Positions 42,867 through 51,373 of a DNA stretch of 64,000 nt are shown one piece after another; position 1 is the stretch's first letter; each line of letters opens with the position of its first letter. This stretch comes from Pelotomaculum thermopropionicum SI (GTDB taxonomy: Bacteria > Bacillota > Desulfotomaculia > Desulfotomaculales > Pelotomaculaceae). Location: positions 434,001 to 498,000 of the forward strand of contig AP009389.1 in the NCBI GenBank assembly GCA_000010565.1, in the 5' to 3' direction. A program made the position numbers and the translations under genes. The notes beneath the pieces are model-generated. The model saw only the letters and a list, made by a program, of their open reading frames with translations. It did not search any database and was not told the DNA's origin.

Positions 42867-44267
42867 ATGGAACTGGCACTTTCCGGCGGCCACGTAGCCG
42901 GGTTCATAATTGCAGTTGCAGGCGTGACCGCGCTGGGGATTTACGCCGGCCGCATGGTCGGCTCGGCCCAGGATTTTTCGGTGGGGGGCCGCAGGGCCGG
43001 CGCTGCGGTGGTTACGGGCACCATCATGGGCACCCTGGTCGGGGGCTCGGCTACAATTGGCACGGCGCAGCTTGCCTTTAAGTACGGCCTGTGCGCCTGG
43101 TGGTTTACGTTGGGTGCGGGCATCGGCTGCTTCGTGCTGGGGCTGGGTTACGCCCGGCGGCTGCGGGCGGTTTCCCTGGTAACGGTGCCGCAGTACCTTA
43201 CCCTTACCTACGGGAGCAAAATAGGGCCGGTTTCCAGCCTTCTCTCCTGCAGCGCCGACCTTTTCGGCATAACCTCCCAGGGGCTGGCCGCGGTGGCCCT
43301 GCTTGCTTCCATGTTCAACATCAGCCCCTACCCGGCGGTGGTTGCCTGTGCCGTCCTGGTCCTGAGCTATGTGGTTTTCGGCGGGGTGTGGGGGGCCGGG
43401 CTGGTGGGTGTGGCCAAGGTGGTTCTCGTCTACCTGGCCGCCGTCGTGTCCGGGGCGCTGGCCTACAAGATGGCCGGCGGCTGGAGCGGGCTGACGGCCG
43501 TGCTGCCGCCGTACCCCTGGTTTTCCTTCTTCGGGCGGGGCGTCGGCGTGGACCTGGCGGCGGGATTTTCCCTGGTGGTCGGGGTGGCTTCCACCCAGAC
43601 CTACATCCAGTCGATATTTTCTGCCAGAAACCTGGCGGAGGCGCGCAAGGGGGTTTTGCTTTCCGGCATTTTAATCCCTCCTTTGGGTGCCGGGGGCGTT
43701 CTGGTGGGCCTGTACATGCGGGTGAATTTTCCTGAGACCGCCTCGGACCAGGTGCTGCCCGCCTTTATCATCAAGTTTCTGCCCCCTGTTCTGGCGGGCG
43801 TGATGCTGGCCGCCCTGCTGATTGTGGTCATCGGCACCTGGGCAGGCATAACGCTGGGCATGTCGACCACGCTTACGGAGGATATTTACAGGCGGTTAAT
43901 CCGTCCCGCCGCCGGCGACAGGGAGATACTGGCCGTGCACCGGGTTTTAATGCTGACGGCCGGGCTTTTGAGCGTGCTGATGGTAATCGGGAACCTGAAC
44001 TCCCTGATCATGAAGTGGAGCGTTATGTCCTTGGCGCTGCGGGCCTGCGCGCTGTTTTTCCCCTTGCTCGGGGCCCTGTTTTTCCCGGGGGCGGTGACGC
44101 CCCTGGCCGGGACCCTGGCCGCCCTGCTGGGCTCGTTGACGGGGGCAGTGTGGTACTGCATGTATCCGGGCGGAATCGATCCGGTGTATCCGGGCCTTTT
44201 GGCCAGTTTACTGACGCTGCTGGCGGTCAGCCGTTTTTCCAGGCGCGCTTCTTCTTCTGCCGGATAG
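42867..44267 (+). CDS. Sodium:solute symporter (SSS family)
   Basis: A 466-residue membrane protein with about 13 helices. QDFSVGGRRAGAAVVTGTIM and GGSATIGTAQLAFKYGLCAW in the first 100 residues mark the SSS family (PutP/PanF/SglT fold); SVDLAAGFSL-like and QTYIQSIFSARNLAEARKG follow. It imports an organic solute, probably a carboxylate, with Na+. It lies between the acyl-CoA synthetase pair and the second AOR unit, so the import of the acid or precursor of this pathway is plausible. ATG start, GGAGG upstream. Confidence 0.88.
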   Translation: MELALSGGHVAGFIIAVAGVTALGIYAGRMVGSAQDFSVGGRRAGAAVVTGTIMGTLVGGSATIGTAQLAFKYGLCAWWFTLGAGIGCFVLGLGYARRLRAVSLVTVPQYLTLTYGSKIGPVSSLLSCSADLFGITSQGLAAVALLASMFNISPYPAVVACAVLVLSYVVFGGVWGAGLVGVAKVVLVYLAAVVSGALAYKMAGGWSGLTAVLPPYPWFSFFGRGVGVDLAAGFSLVVGVASTQTYIQSIFSARNLAEARKGVLLSGILIPPLGAGGVLVGLYMRVNFPETASDQVLPAFIIKFLPPVLAGVMLAALLIVVIGTWAGITLGMSTTLTEDIYRRLIRPAAGDREILAVHRVLMLTAGLLSVLMVIGNLNSLIMKWSVMSLALRACALFFPLLGALFFPGAVTPLAGTLAALLGSLTGAVWYCMYPGGIDPVYPGLLASLLTLLAVSRFSRRASSSAG

Positions 44268-44371
44268 CGGCGGCCGCGGCAGGGCCTTAGCCGCTGAAGG
44301 GCTAAAGGGAGCCGCATGGCGCAGGGGGTGCAGGATTGGGGGAATAATTATGGGATGGGTGGTGAAGAGCT

Positions 44372-44548
44372 GTGAAACGCGAATGGTATGTATGGCCTGA
44401 GCATCTCACCCTGGAGCAGGTAATAGCCTGCTGCCGGGAACAGCTTGGCAAAAGCCCGGAAGAGATTTATAAAAAAAGCTGGTTCTGGTGGACCGGGATT
44501 AAGGCCGAAAGTCCGGAAAACCGGGATGGCGAGGCCCGGCAAAAATGA
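44372..44548 (+). CDS. 58-residue Trp-rich small protein
   Basis: GTG 44372 opens a 58-codon frame: MKREWYVWPEHLTLEQVIAC, CREQLGKSPEEIYKKSWFWW, TGIKAESPENRDGEARQK. Its TGA overlaps the ATG of the MoaD-like gene (ATGA), evidence for coupled translation. The ribosome site is weak (GAAGAG). It has five Trp, two Cys and no membrane segment. I do not recognise it; position suggests a partner of the MoaD-like protein or AOR 2. Confidence 0.6.
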   Translation: MKREWYVWPEHLTLEQVIACCREQLGKSPEEIYKKSWFWWTGIKAESPENRDGEARQK

Positions 44549-44799
44549 TCGTGCTGGAGCTGTACCCGCCGCTTGAGTTTAAAAACGGAGAGAGGAAGAA
44601 GTGTCTGGCGGGCCGCCCGGAAGGGGTTAGCGCCGCAAACCTGCTGGAAGAGGTGCTGCAGGAAATTAACAGCAGTTCCGGGCTTGCCTGCAGGCCGGAG
44701 GATATGCTCCTGGTAGTGGACGGACGGGCGGCAGGCGGGGATTTTAAGGTGATGGACGGACAGACCGTAAAGATAATGCTCATGGCTATGGGAGGATGA
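44545..44799 (+). CDS. MoaD/ThiS-like sulfur carrier protein 1
   Basis: An 84-residue ubiquitin-fold protein ending MLMAMGG, whose C-terminal Gly-Gly would be adenylated and thiocarboxylated by an E1-like enzyme such as that encoded at 49632. In AOR clusters such proteins are thought to supply the dithiolene sulfurs of tungstopterin. It is coupled to the 58-residue gene upstream and lies 34 bp before AOR 2. A second copy is at 49305. Confidence 0.8.
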   Translation: MIVLELYPPLEFKNGERKKCLAGRPEGVSAANLLEEVLQEINSSSGLACRPEDMLLVVDGRAAGGDFKVMDGQTVKIMLMAMGG

Positions 44800-44833
44800 T
44801 CTTTTTAGTTTAAGAGCAGACCGAGGTGATACA

Positions 44834-46666
44834 GTGGCTGATTTTGAGTATAAAGTGCTGTGGCTGGACCTGGAGCGCAGGGAGAAGAGGGTGGAGAAGA
44901 TAGCGTGCAGGGACCTGCGGAAATGGGTCGGCGGCAGCGGGCTGGGCGCAAAAACCGTATACGAGAATGTTTTACCCTCGACCGATCCGCTGGATGGCAG
45001 GAACATTTTGGGTTTCTTTACGGGGCCGCTTACAGGGACGATGGTTCCTTCCTCCGGCAGGCACTGTGTGGTGGGCAGGTCGCCTCTGACCGGCATCTGG
45101 GGCGAGGCCAGCGTCGGCGGCAGGTGGGGCCGGATGCTGCGCAGGTCCGGCTATGATGCCCTGGTCCTGCAGGGCAGGGCGGAAAAACCGGTTTACATCT
45201 GGATAAATGACGGAGAGGTAGAAATAAGGGATGCTCATTCTTTATGGGGGCTGGACACTTATGAGTGTGCGCCGGCCCTGAAAGAACTGACCGGTGAAAA
45301 GGCTGAGGTGTGCGCAATCGGCCCGGCCGGCGAGAAAATGGTCAAAATAGCCGGGATCTTCACCGACGGAGAGGACGGCCGGGCGGCGGCGCGCTGCGGT
45401 CTGGGGGCGGTCATGGGGGCCAAGCGGGTCAAGGCCGTGGCGGTGCACGGGCAGCGTGAGCTGCCGGTTGGCGATCCGGCCGGTTTGAAGGAGGACTTGA
45501 AGCCGGTCATAAAAAGGATACAGGAGAGAACCAGGGTTCTGGGGCAGTTCGGCACGGCCGGGCTGGTAATTCCCTGCGAGCAGCTGGGCGATTTTCCCGT
45601 CCGCAACTGGGCCTGGGGCCGGTGGGAGGAAGGGGCGCTGAAAATTTCCGGCCAGAAGATGGCCGAAGAGCTCCTTACGGGAAGGTACCGCTGCGCCGGC
45701 TGCCCGGTCGGCTGCGGCCGCAGGATAAGCATAACAAAAGGCCCCTACCGGGGCGTAAAGGGAGGGGGGCCGGAGTACGAGACGCTGGGGCTAATGGGCG
45801 GAAGCTGCCTGATTGACGACCTTGAGGCAATCAGCTATGCCAACGAACTGTGCAACCGGTACGGCATTGACACCATCGACGCCGGCAACCTCATTGCCTT
45901 TGCCATAGAGGCCTTTGAGAGAGGGATATTAAATGAAGAGTGGACCGGAGGGCTGAAACTGCGCTGGGGGGATCCGGAGGTCTTGATTGAAATGATCCGC
46001 CGCATTGCAGGCCGGGAAGGCAAGCTGGGTTCTCTCCTGGCGGAAGGTTTTCCGGCGGTAAAGCGCTCTTTTGGCGGAGAGGCTCTGGAGTTTGCCGCGG
46101 AAGTAAAGGGGCTGGGGTTTCCGGCCCACGACCCGAGGGCCTACAACAGCATTGCCCTGGGGTACGCCACCGCCAACCGCGGGGCCTGCCACCTGGAGGC
46201 CTTCAGCCATATTTTCGAGCGGAACGTGGCCATGCCTGAAATAGGCATCCATGCGGTGGAGGACCGGTTTGCCGTTGAGGGCAAGGGCCGGCTTGTGGCG
46301 GAAGCGCAAAACCTGATGGCCGTAATGGATTCCCTGGCCGCCTGCAAGTTTCTGCTGTTCGGCGGGGTCGGCCTGACCGAGCTGACCGGCTGGCTGAACA
46401 GGGTGACCGGCTTTGACTATACGGTGGAGGAGCTGGTCCGCTGCGGAGAGCGCATTTTCAACCTGAAAAGGCTGTTCAACCTTTCCTGCGGCGTGGGCCG
46501 GAAAGACGACAGGCTGCCGGAGAGAATTCTAAAGCAAAAGCGGAACGCCGGAGGGGCGGCCGACAACCTCCCTCCCCTGGAGGCCATGCTGAAGGAATAT
46601 TACTCTTACCGGGGCTGGAGCGATGAAGGGGTACCGCTGCCGTTCAAAATAAAAGAGCTTTTTTAA
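44834..46666 (+). CDS. Aldehyde:ferredoxin oxidoreductase 2
   Basis: A 610-residue tungstopterin AOR. Pterin/tungsten residues lie around GGSGLGAKTVYENVLPS and RSGYDALVLQGRA. The cluster cysteines are in YRCAGCPVGCGRRI, with a later Cys in DSLAACKFL. It differs from AOR 1 in many segments and lacks an adjacent ferredoxin gene, so it may use a free ferredoxin. The GTG start has GAGGTGA upstream. Genes on each side (MoaD-like, alcohol dehydrogenase) suggest one unit through 47871. Confidence 0.92.
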   Translation: MADFEYKVLWLDLERREKRVEKIACRDLRKWVGGSGLGAKTVYENVLPSTDPLDGRNILGFFTGPLTGTMVPSSGRHCVVGRSPLTGIWGEASVGGRWGRMLRRSGYDALVLQGRAEKPVYIWINDGEVEIRDAHSLWGLDTYECAPALKELTGEKAEVCAIGPAGEKMVKIAGIFTDGEDGRAAARCGLGAVMGAKRVKAVAVHGQRELPVGDPAGLKEDLKPVIKRIQERTRVLGQFGTAGLVIPCEQLGDFPVRNWAWGRWEEGALKISGQKMAEELLTGRYRCAGCPVGCGRRISITKGPYRGVKGGGPEYETLGLMGGSCLIDDLEAISYANELCNRYGIDTIDAGNLIAFAIEAFERGILNEEWTGGLKLRWGDPEVLIEMIRRIAGREGKLGSLLAEGFPAVKRSFGGEALEFAAEVKGLGFPAHDPRAYNSIALGYATANRGACHLEAFSHIFERNVAMPEIGIHAVEDRFAVEGKGRLVAEAQNLMAVMDSLAACKFLLFGGVGLTELTGWLNRVTGFDYTVEELVRCGERIFNLKRLFNLSCGVGRKDDRLPERILKQKRNAGGAADNLPPLEAMLKEYYSYRGWSDEGVPLPFKIKELF

Positions 46667-46707
46667 ATGCAGGCGTGCTGCTGCAGCAGAGGAAGGAGTC
46701 ACGAATA

Positions 46708-47871
46708 ATGGCAGATTATAATTTTTCTTTTGCAGTGCGGACAAAGGTGTTTTTCGGCAGGGGGGTTGTCTTTGAGCAGCTTCCCGGAGCGGTCCGGGAG
46801 ATGGGCTGTAAAAAAGCGGTGCTTGTAAGCGACCCGGGAATCGTGGGGACCGGTCTGGCCGACCGGGTGAAAGACCTGCTGGCGGGCGGAGGGGTTGCGG
46901 TTGAGGTTTTCAGCGAGGTGGAGCCGGACCCCGGACTGGAGACGGTGCACAAGGCCGCCGCTTTTTTGGGCCGCACCAGGCCCGACTGCCTGGTTGCGCT
47001 GGGCGGGGGCAGCTCTATAGACGTGGCAAAAGGGGCCAGGGTCATTTACGACAACGGCGGAAAGATAAGCGATTACGCAGGAGTCAACAAGGTGAAGGTT
47101 AAGCCGTCCCTGCCGCTTATGGCGGTACCCACCACCGCCGGCACGGGCAGTGAGGTAACCGTTTTTGCGGTGCTTTCAGACTGGGAGCAGAACATAAAAA
47201 TTACCGTCACGAGCGAATACCTGGCGCCGGAGGCGGCCTTCGTGGACCCGCTGGCAATGGTGTCGGCCCCGCCGGGAATAACGGCGGCCAGCGGCATAGA
47301 CGCCCTTTCCCACGCAGTGGAGGCCTACGTTTCCAGGGCCGCCTCACCCGTTTCGGACAACCTGGCGCTGGGGGCGGTTGAGCTGATCGGCGGGCACCTG
47401 CGGCAGGCGGTGGCCAACGGCGGCGATCTGGCTGCCAGGACCGGCGCCGCCCTGGGCAGCCTGCTGGCTGGGATGGCCTTCAACAACGCTTTTCTGGGTT
47501 TAACCCATTCCATCGGGGCGGCTTTAAGCGGGCACGTGCACGTCAGCCACGGGGTGGCCGTAGGCCTGCTATTGCCTTACGTTATGGAATATAATTTAAT
47601 GGCAAAACCGGATAAGTTCGCCCGTCTGGCCCGCGCCATGGGCGAGGTTACAGAGGGAAAATCTCTGTACAGGGCCGCCTCTCTAGCCCCCCGGGCGGTC
47701 AAGGCAATGGTAAAAAGCATAGGCCTGCCCGTCCGCCTGAAAGAAATCGGCGTCCCGGAAGGTGCGCTGGCCGCGATAGCGGAAACGGCTTTAAAGCACG
47801 GAATGATTAAATTTAATCCCCGGGTGCCGTCCCGGGAGGATATTTTGGATATTGTTAAAAAAGCATATTAA
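46708..47871 (+). CDS. Iron-type alcohol dehydrogenase 3
   Basis: A 387-residue group III alcohol dehydrogenase with LGGGSSIDVAKGAR, GIDALSHAVEAYVS and GLTHSIGAALSGHVHVSHGV. ATG 46708 has GGAAGGAG upstream, and the longer frame from 46675 lacks support. It follows AOR 2 by 41 bp; the pair could exchange an alcohol and an acid through an aldehyde. Confidence 0.9.
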   Translation: MADYNFSFAVRTKVFFGRGVVFEQLPGAVREMGCKKAVLVSDPGIVGTGLADRVKDLLAGGGVAVEVFSEVEPDPGLETVHKAAAFLGRTRPDCLVALGGGSSIDVAKGARVIYDNGGKISDYAGVNKVKVKPSLPLMAVPTTAGTGSEVTVFAVLSDWEQNIKITVTSEYLAPEAAFVDPLAMVSAPPGITAASGIDALSHAVEAYVSRAASPVSDNLALGAVELIGGHLRQAVANGGDLAARTGAALGSLLAGMAFNNAFLGLTHSIGAALSGHVHVSHGVAVGLLLPYVMEYNLMAKPDKFARLARAMGEVTEGKSLYRAASLAPRAVKAMVKSIGLPVRLKEIGVPEGALAAIAETALKHGMIKFNPRVPSREDILDIVKKAY

Positions 47872-47892
47872 TAGAAAACGGAGGGCGGGAGC

Positions 47893-49239
47893 GTGTCTCA
47901 TTCTTTGCGGGAGTGGCTGGCGTTTTTAGAGGGCAAAGGCAAGTTGAAGCGGGTAAGAAAAGAAGTGGATCCGGTTTTTGAAATTGCTGCCCTGGGCAAG
48001 CAGGCTGACGGCATCTGCTCTTTGCTTTTTGAAAGGGTGAAAGGGTACGCCGTGCCTGTGGTTACGGGGCTGGCCGGAGACAGGGAGCTTTTTGCCGCCG
48101 CCATGTCCGTGCCGGTGGAAGGCATGCTGGAAAAGCTGGCTGCGGCGGTGGAAAACCCGGTCCCCTGCCGGCTGGTTTCCCCGGACGGGGCCCCGGTAAA
48201 GGAATGCATAATAAGGGAAAATATCGACCTGTTAAAAATGCTGCCCATTCCCACCCATCATGCCGGGGACGCAGGGCCTTATATTACGGCGGCCATACTG
48301 ATTGCCAGGGACCCGGACAGCGGGGTGCGGAATGTTTCCATTCACAGGCTGCAGGTAACCGGCCCGGACCGGCTGGGGATATTAATTCTCCCCCGCCACC
48401 TGTGGCATTTCTTCGGGAAGGCCGAACGGGCCGGCCGGCCGCTGGAAATAGCCCTGGCCATTGGAGTTCACCCGGCCGTGCTGCTGGCCTCCCAGGCGAC
48501 AACCAGGCTGGGGGTGGACGAACTGGAAATTGCCAGCGCGCTTTTGCCGCAGCCGCTGGAACTGGTTAAATGTGAAACGGTGGACGTCGAGGTCCCGGCC
48601 GGGGCGGAAATAGTAATTGAAGGAAAAATTCTCCCCGGCGTCAGGGAGGTCGAAGGGCCTTTCGGGGAGTACCCCAGGTATTACGGCCCGGCCGCCCCGA
48701 GGCCGGTGGTGGAAGTAACCGCAGTTACGCACCGCCGGCAGCCGGTGTACCATACCATTATTCCGGCCTCCCGCGAGCACCTCCTTTTGGGCGGGATTGC
48801 CCGCGAGGCCGTGCTGCTGCAAACCGTCCGCCAGGCGGTGCCCACCGTGAAAAACGTGCATTTAACGCCGGGCGGAAGCTGCCGCTATCATGCCGTCATC
48901 TCCATCGAGAAAAAGCATGAAGGCGAGGCTAAAAATGCAATTTTTGCCGCGTTCACCAGCAGCAGCGAGGTAAAGCACGTGGTGGTGGTGGACCACGAGA
49001 TCAACATTTTCGACCCGGAAGAGGTTGAATGGGCGGTTGCAACGCGCTGCCAGGCGGGGCGGGACGTTTTCATAGTGAAAGACGCCATGGGCAACCGGCT
49101 GGACCCCTCCAGCAGGGACGGCGTAAGCGATAAAATGGGGATAGACGCCACCATTCCCCTGAACCTGCCCGGGGAAAGGTTTGAACGGATCAGCATCCCC
49201 GGCCTCGACAAAATAAAGCTGGCCGACTACCTTGAATGA
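47893..49239 (+). CDS. UbiD-family prenylated-FMN decarboxylase
   Basis: A 448-residue UbiD-type enzyme. Hallmarks are NVSIHRLQVTGPDRLGI, VEGPFGEYPRYYGP (Glu/Pro around the prFMN site), IPASREHLLLGGIAREA and VVVVDHEINIFDPEEVEWAV. The family decarboxylates, or in reverse carboxylates, aromatic and alpha,beta-unsaturated acids. No UbiX (prFMN maker) is adjacent. A role in making or using an aromatic or unsaturated acid linked to the AOR is likely; the substrate is not readable from sequence. GTG start with GGAGGGCGGGAG upstream. Confidence 0.9.
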   Translation: MSHSLREWLAFLEGKGKLKRVRKEVDPVFEIAALGKQADGICSLLFERVKGYAVPVVTGLAGDRELFAAAMSVPVEGMLEKLAAAVENPVPCRLVSPDGAPVKECIIRENIDLLKMLPIPTHHAGDAGPYITAAILIARDPDSGVRNVSIHRLQVTGPDRLGILILPRHLWHFFGKAERAGRPLEIALAIGVHPAVLLASQATTRLGVDELEIASALLPQPLELVKCETVDVEVPAGAEIVIEGKILPGVREVEGPFGEYPRYYGPAAPRPVVEVTAVTHRRQPVYHTIIPASREHLLLGGIAREAVLLQTVRQAVPTVKNVHLTPGGSCRYHAVISIEKKHEGEAKNAIFAAFTSSSEVKHVVVVDHEINIFDPEEVEWAVATRCQAGRDVFIVKDAMGNRLDPSSRDGVSDKMGIDATIPLNLPGERFERISIPGLDKIKLADYLE

Positions 49240-49304
49240 TTCGGGGCAAAACCTTAATTTTAAGACGGGCGGCACTGCATTGGGAAACGGAGGTGACAAA
49301 TGAA

Positions 49305-49538
49305 ATGCAGGTAAAAGCCAGGCTCCTGGGGCTTCTCTCTTTTGACTATCCGGCTTTTGGCAAACTTCGCCCGGTGGAGTTGAGCGAGGGAGCGACGGTT
49401 AAAGATTTGCGCGAGCGTTTGGCCCTGCCGGAGAGCAAGGTTCACTTTGTGTCGGTTAACGGGAATATGGTGGGGGAAGATTACCGCCTGGCCGAAGGGG
49501 ACGAGGTTGTTTTCTTTCCGGCCGCAAGCGGAGGTTAG
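49305..49538 (+). CDS. MoaD/ThiS-like sulfur carrier protein 2
   Basis: A 77-residue beta-grasp protein ending FFPAASGG. ATG 49305 follows GGAGGTGAC; the frame opens upstream at 49236 inside the end of the UbiD gene without support. It stands 93 bp before the E1-like gene. With the copy at 44545, the cluster has two sulfur carriers and one activating enzyme. Confidence 0.8.
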   Translation: MQVKARLLGLLSFDYPAFGKLRPVELSEGATVKDLRERLALPESKVHFVSVNGNMVGEDYRLAEGDEVVFFPAASGG

Positions 49539-49631
49539 GCCCGGCGTGATAAACCGTTTCCGCCGGGGGATGCCCGGCGTAGCGGCCTGCTGGAAGAACC
49601 GCTGCCGGCGGGCTGCGAAAGGGGGAGAATA

Positions 49632-50396
49632 ATGAAGGACGCTTTAAGCAGTCTTTCCGGGGAACAGCGCGTGCGCTACGAGAGGAACATCCTGCTGCCC
49701 GGCGTGGGCGTGGAGGGGCAGAAAAGGCTGCTGCAGTCCGGCGTTTTAATTGTGGGAGCAGGCGGGCTGGGTTCGCCGGCAGCCTATTACCTTGCCGCAG
49801 CCGGCGTGGGGCGGCTGGGGCTGGCGGATGCCGACGCGGTGGGCCTGTCCAACCTGCAGCGCCAAATTCTGCACCGCACCGGCGACATCGGCAGGCCGAA
49901 GGCGGAGTCGGCCAGAGATAAGCTGGCGGCCCTCAATCCGGATGTCAGGATCGAGATTGTAAGGGAGTATTTGAATCCGGACAATGCCGAAGCGCTGGTC
50001 GGGCGGTACGACATTGTTGTCGACTGCACCGACAATTTTCCTTCCCGCTTTATTTTAAACAAGGTCTGCGTGCTTCAGCGGAAACCTTTTGTTTACGGCG
50101 GAGTTCTGGCTTTTACCGGGCAGGCCATGACTGTGGTTCCCGGCGCCGGCCCCTGTTTCCGCTGTCTTTATCCATCAGAGCCGGCTCCAGGCGGTCCCAC
50201 CTGCAGCGAACTGGGCGTGCTGGGGGCGGTGCCCGGCGTCATCGGAGCCATCCAGGCGGCCGAGGCGGTAAAGTACCTTTTGGGCCTTGGCGACCTGCTG
50301 GTTGGCCGGCTGCTTGTATACGACGCCGCGTCCATGACTTTTTCCGAGGTATCCCTGAAGCGGTCTCCCCGCTGTCCGGACTGCAGCGGATTGTAA
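49632..50396 (+). CDS. ThiF/MoeB-type E1-like adenylyltransferase
   Basis: A 254-residue E1-like enzyme that adenylates the C-terminal Gly of MoaD/ThiS-type proteins. Nucleotide-binding VLIVGAGGLGSPAAYYLAAA, the LSNLQRQILHRTGDIGRPKA segment and the zinc cysteines CFRC and CPDC are present. GPTCSELGVLGAVPGVIG contains the conserved Cys found in MoeB/ThiF. It probably activates the two GG-tailed proteins of this cluster. ATG with AAGGGGGAG upstream. Confidence 0.9.
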   Translation: MKDALSSLSGEQRVRYERNILLPGVGVEGQKRLLQSGVLIVGAGGLGSPAAYYLAAAGVGRLGLADADAVGLSNLQRQILHRTGDIGRPKAESARDKLAALNPDVRIEIVREYLNPDNAEALVGRYDIVVDCTDNFPSRFILNKVCVLQRKPFVYGGVLAFTGQAMTVVPGAGPCFRCLYPSEPAPGGPTCSELGVLGAVPGVIGAIQAAEAVKYLLGLGDLLVGRLLVYDAASMTFSEVSLKRSPRCPDCSGL

Positions 50397-50438
50397 GAGT
50401 TTTGCGGTTTCATTTCCTCACGGCGGGCCAAGCCCACC

Positions 50439-50804
50439 TTAAACAAAAATAACGTCGCTTAAATCCCTGAAATGTTTATCACTTGTGACCACCCGGCACT
50501 TTAGCGATTTTGCCGTTGCGTAAACTATAGCGTCAGCCATCGGGAGGTTGTGTTTTATGCTGAGGTCGGCGGCAAGCAGTGATATGCTCTCATTTAATTC
50601 AATTACTCTTGTATTGTTCATCTGGGCTGCAACTGTTATGGCCGCCTCCTCGCCGCGCTCTCTTAAAACTTTTTTAAACACTTCATAAATAACAATAGTT
50701 GGGGTAACTATATTCTCAGTCTTTAAAAAGAATTTCGCATATTCTCCTGCTTTGTTACCATCAGCCAAAAACTCGATCCATCCGCACGAATCAACAAGGA
50801 TCAT
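50439..50804 (-). CDS. PIN-domain toxin (VapC type)
   Basis: A 121-residue PIN-domain ribonuclease. Conserved acids: D5 in ILVDSCGWIEF, E43 region in VTPTIVIYEVFKKV, the D in NLPMADAIVYATA and D in VVTSDKHFRDL. It would cleave RNA when released from the upstream antitoxin. Its start overlaps the antitoxin end by 4 bp (ATGA). Confidence 0.88.
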   Translation of the reverse strand: MILVDSCGWIEFLADGNKAGEYAKFFLKTENIVTPTIVIYEVFKKVLRERGEEAAITVAAQMNNTRVIELNESISLLAADLSIKHNLPMADAIVYATAKSLKCRVVTSDKHFRDLSDVIFV

Positions 50805-51010
50805 AGCCTTTCATCTTCTTCTCTTATTCCGGAAATGTCCATCCCTTTTAAGAAACCCCTCATTTCTGAAATTGGAATTTCAGGTATCAGGTTTATCGTC
50901 CGGCCTTTGACCACCACTCTCAGTTTTTGACCTACTTTAAGGCATAATTGTTTTCTTACTTCCTTAGGAATAACCACCTGAAACTTGCTTGAGATCGTAA
51001 CCTCTCCCAC
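50801..51010 (-). CDS. AbrB/SpoVT-type antitoxin (VapB type)
   Basis: A 69-residue protein with the swapped-hairpin AbrB fold: VTISSKFQVVIPKEVRKQL, then LKVGQKLRVVVKGRTINLIP. It pairs with the PIN toxin as a VapBC module and would repress its own promoter. The GTG start has AAGGTGATA upstream. Confidence 0.88.
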   Translation of the reverse strand: MGEVTISSKFQVVIPKEVRKQLCLKVGQKLRVVVKGRTINLIPEIPISEMRGFLKGMDISGIREEDERL

Positions 51011-51039
51011 AATATCACCTTGCCTTACTTTTTGAGTAT

Positions 51040-51080
51040 CGATAGTTGTATTATACTACCACCGGCATATTATAATCAAT
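51040..51080 (-). promoter_or_regulatory. Promoter of the toxin-antitoxin pair
   Basis: On the minus strand: -35 TTGATT, 18-bp spacer, perfect -10 TATAAT, about 40 bp upstream of the antitoxin start. Confidence 0.5.
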
Positions 51081-51156
51081 CAAGATTAATTTTTTAGTTT
51101 TGAAGGTATATGGCCTCCTTGCATAGAAATTATAAAAATAATATTTATTCTAAGCC

Positions 51157-51175
51157 GCCCCGGACCTGCCGGGGC
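51157..51175. other. GC stem-loop upstream of arg promoter
   Basis: GCCCCGG and CCGGGGC arms around ACCTG, without a T run. Possibly separates the TA pair and arg operon transcripts. Confidence 0.4.
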
Positions 51176-51236
51176 CTTCTGCCGGAGCAGAAGTTAATTT
51201 TTTATCCGGACCGGTTTAATTTGGACCGGCCGGTTA

Positions 51237-51273
51237 TTGTATTTTTATGCACGTATATGTATAATTATAAATA
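51237..51273 (+). promoter_or_regulatory. arg operon promoter with ARG-box-like site
   Basis: -35 TTGTAT (51237-51242), 17-bp spacer, perfect -10 TATAAT (51260-51265). TATGTATAATTATAAATA (51256-51273) matches the 18-bp ArgR ARG box consensus except at one core position and overlaps the -10, as expected for arginine repression by AhrC/ArgR. Confidence 0.65.
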
Positions 51274-51373
51274 TTGGCGGCAAGAACAATCTTAATACGG
51301 ATGTAATGCCTGCCTGAAAGGGCGTTTCCTTTTTTTGAGGAAAATTTTTTGGAATTTCGACGGAGGTGAGTTT

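Noticed and set aside
49546-49632. 28-codon frame between the MoaD-like and E1-like genes
   Set aside because: It overlaps the next start, but the GGAGG is too far from the GTG and the peptide is mostly Arg and Gly.
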